From positions 1 through 13,214 of the forward strand of contig JAEWVV010000035.1 in the NCBI GenBank assembly GCA_023458995.1: a stretch of DNA of 13,214 nucleotides, written 5' to 3'. Both the position numbers and the translations under genes were made by a program. Under the pieces are notes generated by a model that saw only the letters and a list, made by a program, of their open reading frames with translations, did not search any database and had not been told where the DNA came from. The stretch comes from Bacillota bacterium (GTDB lineage: Bacteria; Bacillota_I; Bacilli_A; Acholeplasmatales; Acholeplasmataceae). This document shows, piece by piece, positions 1 through 5,547 of the stretch. How positions within the stretch are numbered: position 1 is the first letter of the stretch; each line of letters opens with the position of its first letter.

Positions 1-153
1 AATTATTGCAGGTTCTTCATTTCCAATATTATAAGCAACCATTCCCTTATTAGAGAAATCAAATTTCTTTTTTAACCCCAATATTTCCTCATAATATCTT
101 TTTGCTTCTTCCATATTATCTACTGGAAGAAAATAGTTGTCATAATTTTTCAT
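1..153 (-). CDS. VOC/glyoxalase-like protein, N-terminal part
   Basis: An ATG at 153 opens 51 codons that run off the left edge, so only the N-terminus is visible. It begins MKNYDNYFLPVDNMEEAKRY and continues with YYEEILGL and later GNEEPAII. The pattern of strand, 'PVDNMEEAKRYYEEILGL' helix, then strand is the opening module of the vicinal-oxygen-chelate (glyoxalase/bleomycin-resistance) superfamily. Substrate and metal ligands cannot be read from this portion. The start overlaps the last 14 nt of the broken hsdM in another frame. The upstream sequence TTAGGTAGAG is only a weak ribosome-binding site and lies in hsdM-derived DNA, so the native promoter and leader may have been lost. The family call is recognised by eye; the exact subfamily is unknown. 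Confidence 0.65.
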   Translation of the reverse strand, partial: MKNYDNYFLPVDNMEEAKRYYEEILGLKKKFDFSNKGMVAYNIGNEEPAII

Positions 154-613
154 ATACTCTACCTAATACATCTTTTGCTCTTGCTTCTTTTCCACCTACA
201 TCAAATGAAAACATATCAATCATTTCACCTAATCTAGTTTTGTCTAATTCTGGTCTTGCATAATCTTTAGGTAAAACATTTTTCAATGTTGGATTTTCTC
301 TTTCAATTAAAATCATTGCATTATCGATTACTTGTCCGATAGTAGCTTGTTTAGCATTGCTTTTAATAAAATCCCATCTTGCTTCTTTAGGTACAAAAAA
401 TACATTCTTAGATGTATATCCGTCCCTATCTTCTTCTAAACCTGGATATTCAACTTTTATTTCTTCATATCTTTCTAGAAATGAATCAGATATATATTTC
501 AAAAAAACTAAGCCTAATACTACGTGTTTATATTCAGAACTTTCAATGTTTCCCCTTAGCTTATCAGCCATTTCCCATAATTTATTCTCAAATCCTAATA
601 TTACTGATGACAT
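140..613 (-). pseudogene. hsdM: hsdM fragment: N-terminal domain of type I R-M methyltransferase
   Basis: The 157 codons from ATG 613 give an HsdM N-terminal helical domain: MSSVILGFENKLWEMADKLR, then EYKHVVLGLVFLKYISD, LDKTRLGEMIDMFSF and KDVLGRVYE. In an intact HsdM (about 500 aa) GRVYE is followed by FLxxFA and then the SAM-binding motif I and NPPF catalytic motif. Here a stop follows two residues after GRVYE, so the whole catalytic domain is absent. No hsdS or hsdR is visible. The start at 613 is chosen because AGAAGGAGAG sits just upstream and the HsdM similarity begins there; the reading frame stays open to 733 but that part covers the promoter. The fragment cannot methylate DNA alone and is best read as a remnant. 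Its end overlaps the VOC-like gene start. Confidence 0.8.
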
Positions 614-665
614 CTTATCTCTCCTTCTGAAAATAATCAAAACAATCATGTCGATATTTGCATTA

Positions 666-694
666 ATTATAGCACTAAAAGCGGCTTTTTGAAA
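666..694 (-). promoter_or_regulatory. Candidate promoter of the hsdM remnant
   Basis: The minus strand has TATAAT at 671-666 directly preceded by TGC (674-672), an extended -10 motif. A weak -35 (TTTCAA, 694-689) lies 17 nt upstream. Transcription would start near 659, giving a leader of about 45 nt before the ATG at 613. The site lies inside the open extension of the hsdM frame, which argues against the longer start. Confidence 0.5.
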
Positions 695-771
695 GAAAAA
701 CCTTATTAACATTATATTAACAACCTCTTTCAACTTAATTTTATAAAATCATGAATTATTATAGATTTCTT

Positions 772-866
772 GTAATCGTTAAATTGTTGAGTAATCGTGT
801 AAATTGTTGAGTAATCGTTAAATTGTAAGGTAATCGTTAAATTGTAAGGTAATCGTTAAATTGTAG
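772..866. repeat. Five tandem copies of a 19-20 bp repeat
   Basis: Direct repeats start at 772, 791, 811, 830 and 849 with periods 19, 20, 19 and 19. The core is GTAATCGTTAAATTGT on the plus strand. The first two copies end in TGA and the next two in AAG; copy 2 has one extra base (TCGTGTAA) and copy 5 is cut one base short. There are no spacers, so it is not a CRISPR. Both strands carry stops in the repeat, so it is not protein-coding. It lies upstream of the hsdM remnant. Possible natures are a short-unit satellite, a clustered binding site, or iteron-like repeats from a lost element; the sequence does not decide. Confidence 0.9.
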
Positions 867-945
867 TTGCACTTTTGACTATTAACACTAAAAAGTCCCG
901 AACAAACACCACTGCTGATATCATTTTAGAATATACAGAAACGGC

Positions 946-968
946 AGATAGGGAAAAACACCCTATCT
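946..968. other. Perfect 8-bp hairpin
   Basis: The arms AGATAGGG (946-953) and CCCTATCT (961-968) enclose a 7-nt loop. Neither strand has a U-tract directly after the stem, so it is not a canonical terminator. It lies 12 nt beyond the tRNA-Leu terminator on the minus strand and could be a remnant or an RNA 3'-end structure. Confidence 0.5.
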
Positions 969-975
969 ACCAAAC

Positions 976-1006
976 AAAAAAGGCTTGATACGATTGTATC
1001 AAACCT
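976..1006 (-). terminator. Rho-independent terminator of tRNA-Leu
   Basis: On the minus strand the stem AGGTTTGATAC/GTATCAAGCCT (1006-981, one mismatch, 4-nt loop) is followed by six Ts (981-976). It lies 13 nt past the encoded CCA end of tRNA-Leu. Confidence 0.85.
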
Positions 1007-1018
1007 ATTCTATCAACT

Positions 1019-1105
1019 TGGTGCGGACGATGAGATTTGAACTCACACGGCATTAACTGCCACATGCCCCTCAAACATGCGTGTCTACCATTCCACCACG
1101 TCCGC
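1019..1105 (-). tRNA. tRNA-Leu (anticodon GAG)
   Basis: An 87-nt class II tRNA. The acceptor GCGGACG (1105-1099) pairs with CGTCCGC, followed by discriminator A and an encoded CCA (1021-1019). The D arm GTGGAATGGTAGACAC is followed by an anticodon stem CATGT/GCATG (one G-U pair) and the loop TTGAGGG, with anticodon GAG at 1072-1070. The long variable arm GGCA-GTTAA-TGCC and the T arm GTGAG-TTCAAAT-CTCAT complete the fold. The long variable arm and GAG identify leucine, reading CUC/CUU. The gene lies 4 nt after the fakA terminator and has its own terminator downstream. I see no convincing promoter of its own. Confidence 0.95.
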
Positions 1106-1109
1106 CATT

Positions 1110-1133
1110 AAAAAAGGTGCGAACACCTTTTTT
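1110..1133 (-). terminator. Terminator after fakA
   Basis: The stem AAAAAAGGTG/CACCTTTTTT (1110-1119 with 1124-1133) has a 4-nt loop. Read on the minus strand it is GGTG-TTCG-CACC followed by six Ts, 4 nt after the fakA stop. The A/T arms make it symmetric, so it could act in both directions. It ends only 4 nt before the 5' end of tRNA-Leu. Confidence 0.85.
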
Positions 1134-1137
1134 ATCC

Positions 1138-2811
1138 TTATTCAACAGCAATAATATAGGTATATATATCTTGCTTACCCTCGATTAAATCGACTTCAAT
1201 GTCGGGATTGAGCTTCTTCGCATGGGCTACAATCAAATCGAGTTCATCTTCAGCTGCATCATTACCATAGAAAATAGTGATAATCTCACGATCTTCATCA
1301 ACCATATCATCTAATAAAGCTTTTGTTGTTTCTAGACGAGAAGGTGTGGATACTTTGATTTCGCTTCGAGTAATACCAATGAAATCACCATTCTTGATTT
1401 GGACACCGTTAATTTCGGTATCTCTTACAGCATAGGTAACTTCACCTGAACGCATATTAGATACGATTTCCATCATTGCTTCAACATTATCATCAACATC
1501 TTGTGTTGGATCAAATGCCATCAGTGATGAATAACCATGAGCGATACTCTTTGTCTTTAAGACTCGAATTGATCTGTCAGGTAATAAATCTAATGTTTGT
1601 TCTGCGGATAAAATAATATTTTTATTGTTTGGTAAGATAATGACGTGCTCACAATTTAATTCTTCAACAGCTTTAACAAAAGCTTCAGTTGAAGGATTCA
1701 TGGTTTGACCACCGTCAATGATTGAATCAACACCGAGTTCCTTAAAGGCATCATGAATACCTTGGCCAGACGCTACAGCAATAATTCCATATTTTGTCTT
1801 TTTCTTAGGTTGTTTCTTCACTTCAGGTTCAGCATGTTTATGTTCATGTTTTGGTTCACCTAAAATGGTTTCATTTTGTAAGCGCATATTTTCAACTTTA
1901 ATCGTTTGAATATCGCCATACTTTTGTGCGAGTGTTAATGCAACACCTGGTTGATTTGTATGTACGTGTACTTTTAATAAATCATCGTCTGTAACAACAA
2001 CAAGTGAATCACCCATTTGTGAAAGTGGGTCCTTCATGTAATTTTCATTGAATTTTTCTGGTTTATGGAGTTTAACGATAAACTCAGTGCAATAACCATA
2101 CTTAATATCGACATTACCTAAGTTTTCAGCACCATGATAGTGTTCTCTTTGTTGTGGCTGATGAGCAACTTCTGCTTCATTAAGCATTTGACCTTCAAGT
2201 GCCATGATCCAACCTTCAACGATTTTAATAAAACCTGCCCCGCCGGAGTCAACAACACCTGCTTCTTTTAAAACTGGAAGTAATTCTGGGGTTTTGGTTA
2301 ATGTTTCTTTCGCTTGTTCTAAGTACATCTTTAATACTTCTTCAACGCTATTTAAGTTATTGGATTCACGGGCAACCTTTTCTGCAGATTCTCTAACGAC
2401 CGTAAGAATTGTTCCTTCAACAGGATCCATCACTGCACGATACGCCATTTGGTATCCACCAACAAGTGCTTGTATAAACTCTTGAATAGTAGCTGAACCA
2501 TTATCAATCTTAGCAATTTCAGAATAAACACCGCGGAAAAATTGGGAGAGAATAACACCTGAGTTTCCTCTAGCTCCCATGAGTAATCCACGAGATAGAA
2601 TTTTTGAAATATCAACGATTGATTGAGAATCTAAATTATTAACTTCTTTAATACCGGCCATCATTGTCATCTGCATGTTCGTTCCTGTATCTCCATCGGG
2701 TACTGGGAATACGTTTAGATGATCAATTTCTTTGTGGTTGTTTTTAAGGTTTACTGCGCCGTTTGTTACCATTTTCTTAAATAGAGTTCCACTGACTGTT
2801 TGATTCGCCAT
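1138..2811 (-). CDS. fakA: Fatty acid kinase ATP-binding subunit FakA (YloV/DAK2 family)
   Basis: FakA phosphorylates fatty acids presented by a FakB (DegV-family) carrier, feeding acyl-phosphate into phospholipid synthesis. The 557 aa length is normal. The N-terminal DhaL/DAK2 kinase domain (about 8-205) carries VPDGDTGTN (37-45), whose aspartates bind Mg-ATP, and GARGNSGVILSQFFRG (79-94). A middle domain has C241 and HVHTNQPG (282-289); the C-H-H set matches residues I recall as zinc ligands in Staphylococcus FakA. A charged His-rich linker (about 319-340, KHEHKHAEPE) leads to a C-terminal DegV-like domain. GGGAGG upstream supports the ATG. No fakB is in the window, and the usual upstream asp23-like yloU is absent. 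Identity is confident; the substrate is inferred from the family. Confidence 0.93.
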   Translation of the reverse strand: MANQTVSGTLFKKMVTNGAVNLKNNHKEIDHLNVFPVPDGDTGTNMQMTMMAGIKEVNNLDSQSIVDISKILSRGLLMGARGNSGVILSQFFRGVYSEIAKIDNGSATIQEFIQALVGGYQMAYRAVMDPVEGTILTVVRESAEKVARESNNLNSVEEVLKMYLEQAKETLTKTPELLPVLKEAGVVDSGGAGFIKIVEGWIMALEGQMLNEAEVAHQPQQREHYHGAENLGNVDIKYGYCTEFIVKLHKPEKFNENYMKDPLSQMGDSLVVVTDDDLLKVHVHTNQPGVALTLAQKYGDIQTIKVENMRLQNETILGEPKHEHKHAEPEVKKQPKKKTKYGIIAVASGQGIHDAFKELGVDSIIDGGQTMNPSTEAFVKAVEELNCEHVIILPNNKNIILSAEQTLDLLPDRSIRVLKTKSIAHGYSSLMAFDPTQDVDDNVEAMMEIVSNMRSGEVTYAVRDTEINGVQIKNGDFIGITRSEIKVSTPSRLETTKALLDDMVDEDREIITIFYGNDAAEDELDLIVAHAKKLNPDIEVDLIEGKQDIYTYIIAVE

Positions 2812-2902
2812 ATTGAACCTCCCTCTATATATTAGAAAAATTGACGTTATATATTTAATGAATTAATGTCTATTTCGGTGTACTTTAAATTTGTACTGTT
2901 TT

Positions 2903-2931
2903 AGTATAGCATTATTGATTTGAAAATACAA
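2903..2931 (-). promoter_or_regulatory. Promoter of fakA
   Basis: The minus strand has TTGTAT (2931-2926), a 17-nt spacer ending in TGC, then TATACT (2908-2903). It is a near-consensus sigma-70/SigA-type promoter. Initiation near 2896 would give a leader of about 85 nt before the ATG at 2811. Confidence 0.75.
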
Positions 2932-3058
2932 GTACTTTTAAACCGTTCATCTGCCACAGTTATTATATCATATTTCTTTGAAATAGTGCATTATCAAGAC
3001 GTATTTCACACACCATCTCTATTTTTTGATTTTTCTTATCCGATTATACGTCTGCTTG

Positions 3059-3087
3059 TTGCAATTTTTAATTTTTTATGTTAAATT
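3059..3087 (+). promoter_or_regulatory. Candidate promoter of rpmB
   Basis: TTGCAA (3059-3064), a 17-nt spacer and TAAATT (3082-3087), preceded by TG one base away (an extended -10). The start point would be near 3094, leaving a leader of about 20 nt that contains the AGGAG ribosome-binding site at 3101-3105. Confidence 0.5.
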
Positions 3088-3112
3088 AGGTTGTGCAGTT
3101 AGGAGTGAGAAT

Positions 3113-3301
3113 ATGGCTGAATGCTACGTAACAGGTAAAAAGACTGTCTTTGGTAATAAGCGCAGTCACGCATTAAACGCGACACGTCGTGTATGGAAGA
3201 GCAATCTTCAGACGATTCGCATTAAGGACGAAGACGGAAAAATTATCAAGGTTAAGGTTTCCGCTCGCGCTCTTAAAAAGAATAACTTAGAACGCGTTTA
3301 A
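3113..3301 (+). CDS. rpmB: 50S ribosomal protein L28
   Basis: The 62-aa product is typical in length for L28 (about 60-65 aa) and begins [20 protein letters not shown], followed by [13 protein letters not shown] and the C-terminal [10 protein letters not shown]. These match the L28 pattern 'CxxTGKK..xGNxxSHAxNxTxRxWxPNLQ'. L28 is a basic large-subunit protein that binds 23S rRNA. The ATG at 3113 is chosen over an upstream in-frame ATG at 3026 because AGGAG lies 7 nt ahead of it and the family starts there. It is the only plus-strand gene, convergent with thiN and divergent from fakA, the same orientation as in Bacillus subtilis. The four-Cys zinc form is absent; only C4 is present. Confidence 0.96.
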   Translation: MAECYVTGKKTVFGNKRSHALNATRRVWKSNLQTIRIKDEDGKIIKVKVSARALKKNNLERV

Positions 3302-3336
3302 AAAATAAAAAGGCCAAATGCCTTTTATTTTTTTTA
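3301..3336. terminator. Bidirectional terminator between rpmB and thiN
   Basis: The core stem AAAAGGC/GCCTTTT (3308-3314 with 3320-3326) has a 5-nt loop. It is flanked by A-rich sequence on the left and T-rich sequence on the right, so each strand ends in a U-tract. It sits directly after the rpmB stop and 3 nt from the thiN stop, serving both convergent genes. Confidence 0.85.
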
Positions 3337-3339
3337 TGC

Positions 3340-3942
3340 TTACTTATTCGTAATGAACTGAAGGACTCTTCCATCATGAATGTGGATGATTCCTTTTTTT
3401 TCAAGAACTTCGTTGGAGATACATAGAGGATCAAAAGTCATCAGTAAATATTCAGCTAAAGGATACTTAAATCCAATGAGTGAGATCTTTGCTTTTGGGT
3501 ATGCTATATATGTAACAAAGCCTTTTGAGTCAACTTCATGAACACCTTCATTAAGCATTCTAATCTCTGTATTATCGTCTATAATTCTTAAACTTGGAAA
3601 CTCATCAAAGAAAAGGGTATGAACCATAAAATGTTCGATTCGATCTCCACCAATTCCACCAATCATCACAATCTCTTCAGGATTCATTTTGGATGCTTCT
3701 ACAAGTGCTTGATGGGTATCTGTAACATCCTTAATTGGGTTTAATCTAATCACATTTAGATTAATTAACATTCCTTGATTTGTGAGTGAATCAAAGTCTC
3801 CGACTGCAAGGTCTATTTTGATTCGTTGTTTATATAAAGCTAGGACTGCTTGGTCAACTGCAATCACGACATCTCCATGTTTAAATTGGAAGATTTTTCT
3901 GATGTCTTTTGGTGTTGGATGGGTTACGATGATCGCTCTCAT
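3340..3942 (-). CDS. thiN: Thiamine pyrophosphokinase
   Basis: ThiN transfers pyrophosphate from ATP to thiamine to make thiamine diphosphate (EC 2.7.6.2). The 200-aa length is close to the usual 210. Motifs in order are VIAVDQAV (26-33), AVGDFDSL (46-53), KDVTDTHQAL (71-80), GGIGGDRIEH (95-104) and SNE (176-178) near the C-terminal substrate-binding domain. Differences from common ThiN are DQA where ADGG is usual, and GGDRIEHFMVH where GGRxDHxxxN is usual. The ATG overlaps the rpe stop (ATGA), with GGAG 6 nt upstream, so translation is probably coupled. It is the last gene of the rlmN-rsgA-rpe-thiN cluster and would serve salvage of thiamine. The neighbourhood supports the name as strongly as the motifs do. 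Confidence 0.88.
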   Translation of the reverse strand: MRAIIVTHPTPKDIRKIFQFKHGDVVIAVDQAVLALYKQRIKIDLAVGDFDSLTNQGMLINLNVIRLNPIKDVTDTHQALVEASKMNPEEIVMIGGIGGDRIEHFMVHTLFFDEFPSLRIIDDNTEIRMLNEGVHEVDSKGFVTYIAYPKAKISLIGFKYPLAEYLLMTFDPLCISNEVLEKKGIIHIHDGRVLQFITNK

Positions 3943-4568
3943 TTTAGACTCCGGATTCCTTCTTCTCTATTATCTTGATCAAAGAGATAAGAACCAGCAA
4001 CAACAATATCAACACCAGCATCTTTCGCTATTTTTACGGTTTCACGATTTACTCCACCATCAATTTCAATTAAGAAATGGAGTCCATTTTCTTTTCTTAT
4101 TTGAACAAGTTCTTTTACTTTATCCATCATCTCAGCCATAAAAGATTGACCCCCAAAACCAGGTTCAACCGTCATGACTAAGACAAGTGCTACATCATTG
4201 ATGTAGGGGATGATTGTTCTTACAGGAGTTTTAGGTTTAATCGCAATCCCAACACCAACATGTTCTTTCTTGATGGCGAGTACTGTTTCAGGTACATGGT
4301 TTGCTTCTACATGAATCGTAATAAACTTCGTTTGTGGAAACACAAACTTAGGTACCCAAAAGAGTGGATCAGTGACCATTAAATGAATATCTAGGGGTAA
4401 ATGTGTACTATCTTCAATCTGTTTTGAGATCGCTGGTCCAAAAGAGATATTGGGGACAAAATGTCCATCCATAATATCTAAATGAATGTAATCTGCTGAC
4501 TTAATTGATTCAAGTTCACCTTGTAGATTTGTAAAATTGGCTGTTAAAATCGATGGTGCAATCTTCAT
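3939..4568 (-). CDS. rpe: Ribulose-phosphate 3-epimerase
   Basis: Rpe interconverts ribulose 5-phosphate and xylulose 5-phosphate in the non-oxidative pentose phosphate pathway (EC 5.1.3.1). The 209-aa TIM barrel begins MKIAPSILTANF. The metal and catalytic residues are visible: H29 and D31 in IHLDIMDGHFVPN, H62 in IHLMV, and D170 in EIDGG. The phosphate-binding loops are EPGFGGQ (135-141) and VAGSYLF (190-196). The ATG at 4568 follows a strong AGGAGG that overlaps the TAG stop of rsgA, and the gene's own TGA overlaps the thiN ATG. These overlaps indicate one transcript with coupled translation. All expected active-site residues are present. Confidence 0.97.
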   Translation of the reverse strand: MKIAPSILTANFTNLQGELESIKSADYIHLDIMDGHFVPNISFGPAISKQIEDSTHLPLDIHLMVTDPLFWVPKFVFPQTKFITIHVEANHVPETVLAIKKEHVGVGIAIKPKTPVRTIIPYINDVALVLVMTVEPGFGGQSFMAEMMDKVKELVQIRKENGLHFLIEIDGGVNRETVKIAKDAGVDIVVAGSYLFDQDNREEGIRSLK

Positions 4569-4580
4569 TCAGATGACCTC

Positions 4581-5537
4581 CTAATATTTATCTTTTTGAG
4601 ACTTTATTTCTTCTATAAATGAAACATAGTTATCGTATCTTGATTTTAAGATATGATGTTCTGCTAACTCACGTTTTACTTCACATCCGGGTTCACTTAA
4701 ATGAAGGCATTTTGACTTAAACTTACAACGATCTTGAAGTAATTCAAAATCAGCATAATACTGTTTTAATTCCTCTGGTTTATAGATTGTAAACTCAATT
4801 TTAGAGAATCCTGGAGTATCTACTATATAACCACCATGAATATAGTAAAGTTCTGTATGTCTTGTCGTATGTTTACCACGACCTAACGCTTCACTAATCT
4901 CTTGAGTCTTTAACTTTAACTCAGGCATTAAAGCATTCAAAAGTGTTGATTTACCAACACCGGTTTGACCTGCTAAAACGGTAATTTTATGATCAAAGAC
5001 ATGGGTTAATGTATCGATACCAATTCTTTGTTTACTATTCACATAGTATACTTCATAACCCATCTTTTCATAGTAATTTAGATCTGTTTTAAGTGATTCT
5101 AGTTTCTCTATATCAATTAAATCAATCTTCGACACGATGATGATTGGTTTTAAGTTTTCTTGATTCATAATGATTAAAAACTTATCTAAAAGGTTAAACG
5201 AAAAATCAGGACGAATGGCAGAAAACACAAGGAGTACTTGATCCACATTTGCAACATCAGGACGTTCTAAATCATTTAATCTGGGTAAGATTTCATGGAT
5301 GACTTTCGTATCTTCCTCATCATCATAGGTGACATAGTCACCTACCTTAGGACTTACCTGAATGGTTTTAACTTCCTTTTTAGTCTTCATGGTGACTTGT
5401 TTATTGAAAGTAGATTTTTCATCTAATTTCATAAAACGTAGTTTCCCACGTGCAAAAGCAATCACTTCTTCATTTGATTCTAAATCAATTAATGTGTATT
5501 GATTTGAAATCATCTTTTTGATAAATCCTTTTTTCAA
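4581..5537 (-). CDS. rsgA: Ribosome small-subunit-dependent GTPase RsgA
   Basis: RsgA is a circularly permuted GTPase that checks late 30S subunit maturation. The 318 aa comprise an N-terminal OB-fold (about 1-85), the GTPase domain with permuted motif order (G4 SKID 136-139, G1 GQTGVGKST 190-198, switch region TTRHTEL 224-230, G3 DTPGF 240-244), and a C-terminal zinc site C271, C277, H279, C285. G4 reads SKID rather than NKxD, a common RsgA variant. The start is a TTG at 5537, not ATG; AAGGAGG lies five bases upstream and overlaps the rlmN stop TAA. In B. subtilis the phosphatase/kinase pair prpC-prkC separates rlmN and rsgA; here they are adjacent. Confidence 0.96.
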   Translation of the reverse strand: MKKGFIKKMISNQYTLIDLESNEEVIAFARGKLRFMKLDEKSTFNKQVTMKTKKEVKTIQVSPKVGDYVTYDDEEDTKVIHEILPRLNDLERPDVANVDQVLLVFSAIRPDFSFNLLDKFLIIMNQENLKPIIIVSKIDLIDIEKLESLKTDLNYYEKMGYEVYYVNSKQRIGIDTLTHVFDHKITVLAGQTGVGKSTLLNALMPELKLKTQEISEALGRGKHTTRHTELYYIHGGYIVDTPGFSKIEFTIYKPEELKQYYADFELLQDRCKFKSKCLHLSEPGCEVKRELAEHHILKSRYDNYVSFIEEIKSQKDKY

Positions 5538-5547
5538 ATGAACCTCC

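Larger units (their letters stand above)
614..1018. other. Gene-free region between hsdM remnant and tRNA-Leu
   Basis: No convincing gene lies in these 405 nt. Contents from left to right are the hsdM leader and promoter, a low-complexity AT-rich stretch (about 695-771), a five-copy tandem repeat (772-866), an 8-bp hairpin (946-968) and the tRNA-Leu terminator (981-1006). All reading frames through the repeat meet stops within a few units. By eye the base composition is more AT-rich than the housekeeping genes to the right. Confidence 0.6.
2812..3112. other. Divergent intergenic region fakA / rpmB
   Basis: These 301 nt hold the leader and promoter of fakA (minus strand) and the promoter of rpmB (plus strand). 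I found no further gene here. The short yloU/asp23 gene that often precedes fakA in Bacillota is not encoded in this gap. Confidence 0.7.

Noticed and set aside
357..692. Plus-strand frames opposite hsdM and opposite pheT, pheS, polC and others
   Set aside because: They are antisense shadows with no family resemblance, no ribosome-binding sites and no independent promoters.
614..733. N-terminal extension of the hsdM frame to an ATG at 733
   Set aside because: The extra residues do not resemble HsdM, the stretch contains an extended -10 promoter, and a clear ribosome-binding site precedes the ATG at 613.
772..866. CRISPR array
   Set aside because: The units are contiguous with no variable spacers and no cas genes are near.
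772..866. Protein-coding repeat on the minus strand (phases read QFNDY, LTIT)
   Set aside because: The 19-bp period shifts frame at each unit and each frame meets a TAA within two or three units.
2843..2870. Dyad GACGTTA ... TAATGTC in the fakA leader
   Set aside because: The arms have an internal mismatch and a 14-nt AT-rich loop; such weak symmetry is expected by chance in this composition.
3026..3112. Longer L28 starting at 3026
   Set aside because: The extension overlaps the candidate promoter and is unlike L28; AGGAG and the family start support the ATG at 3113.
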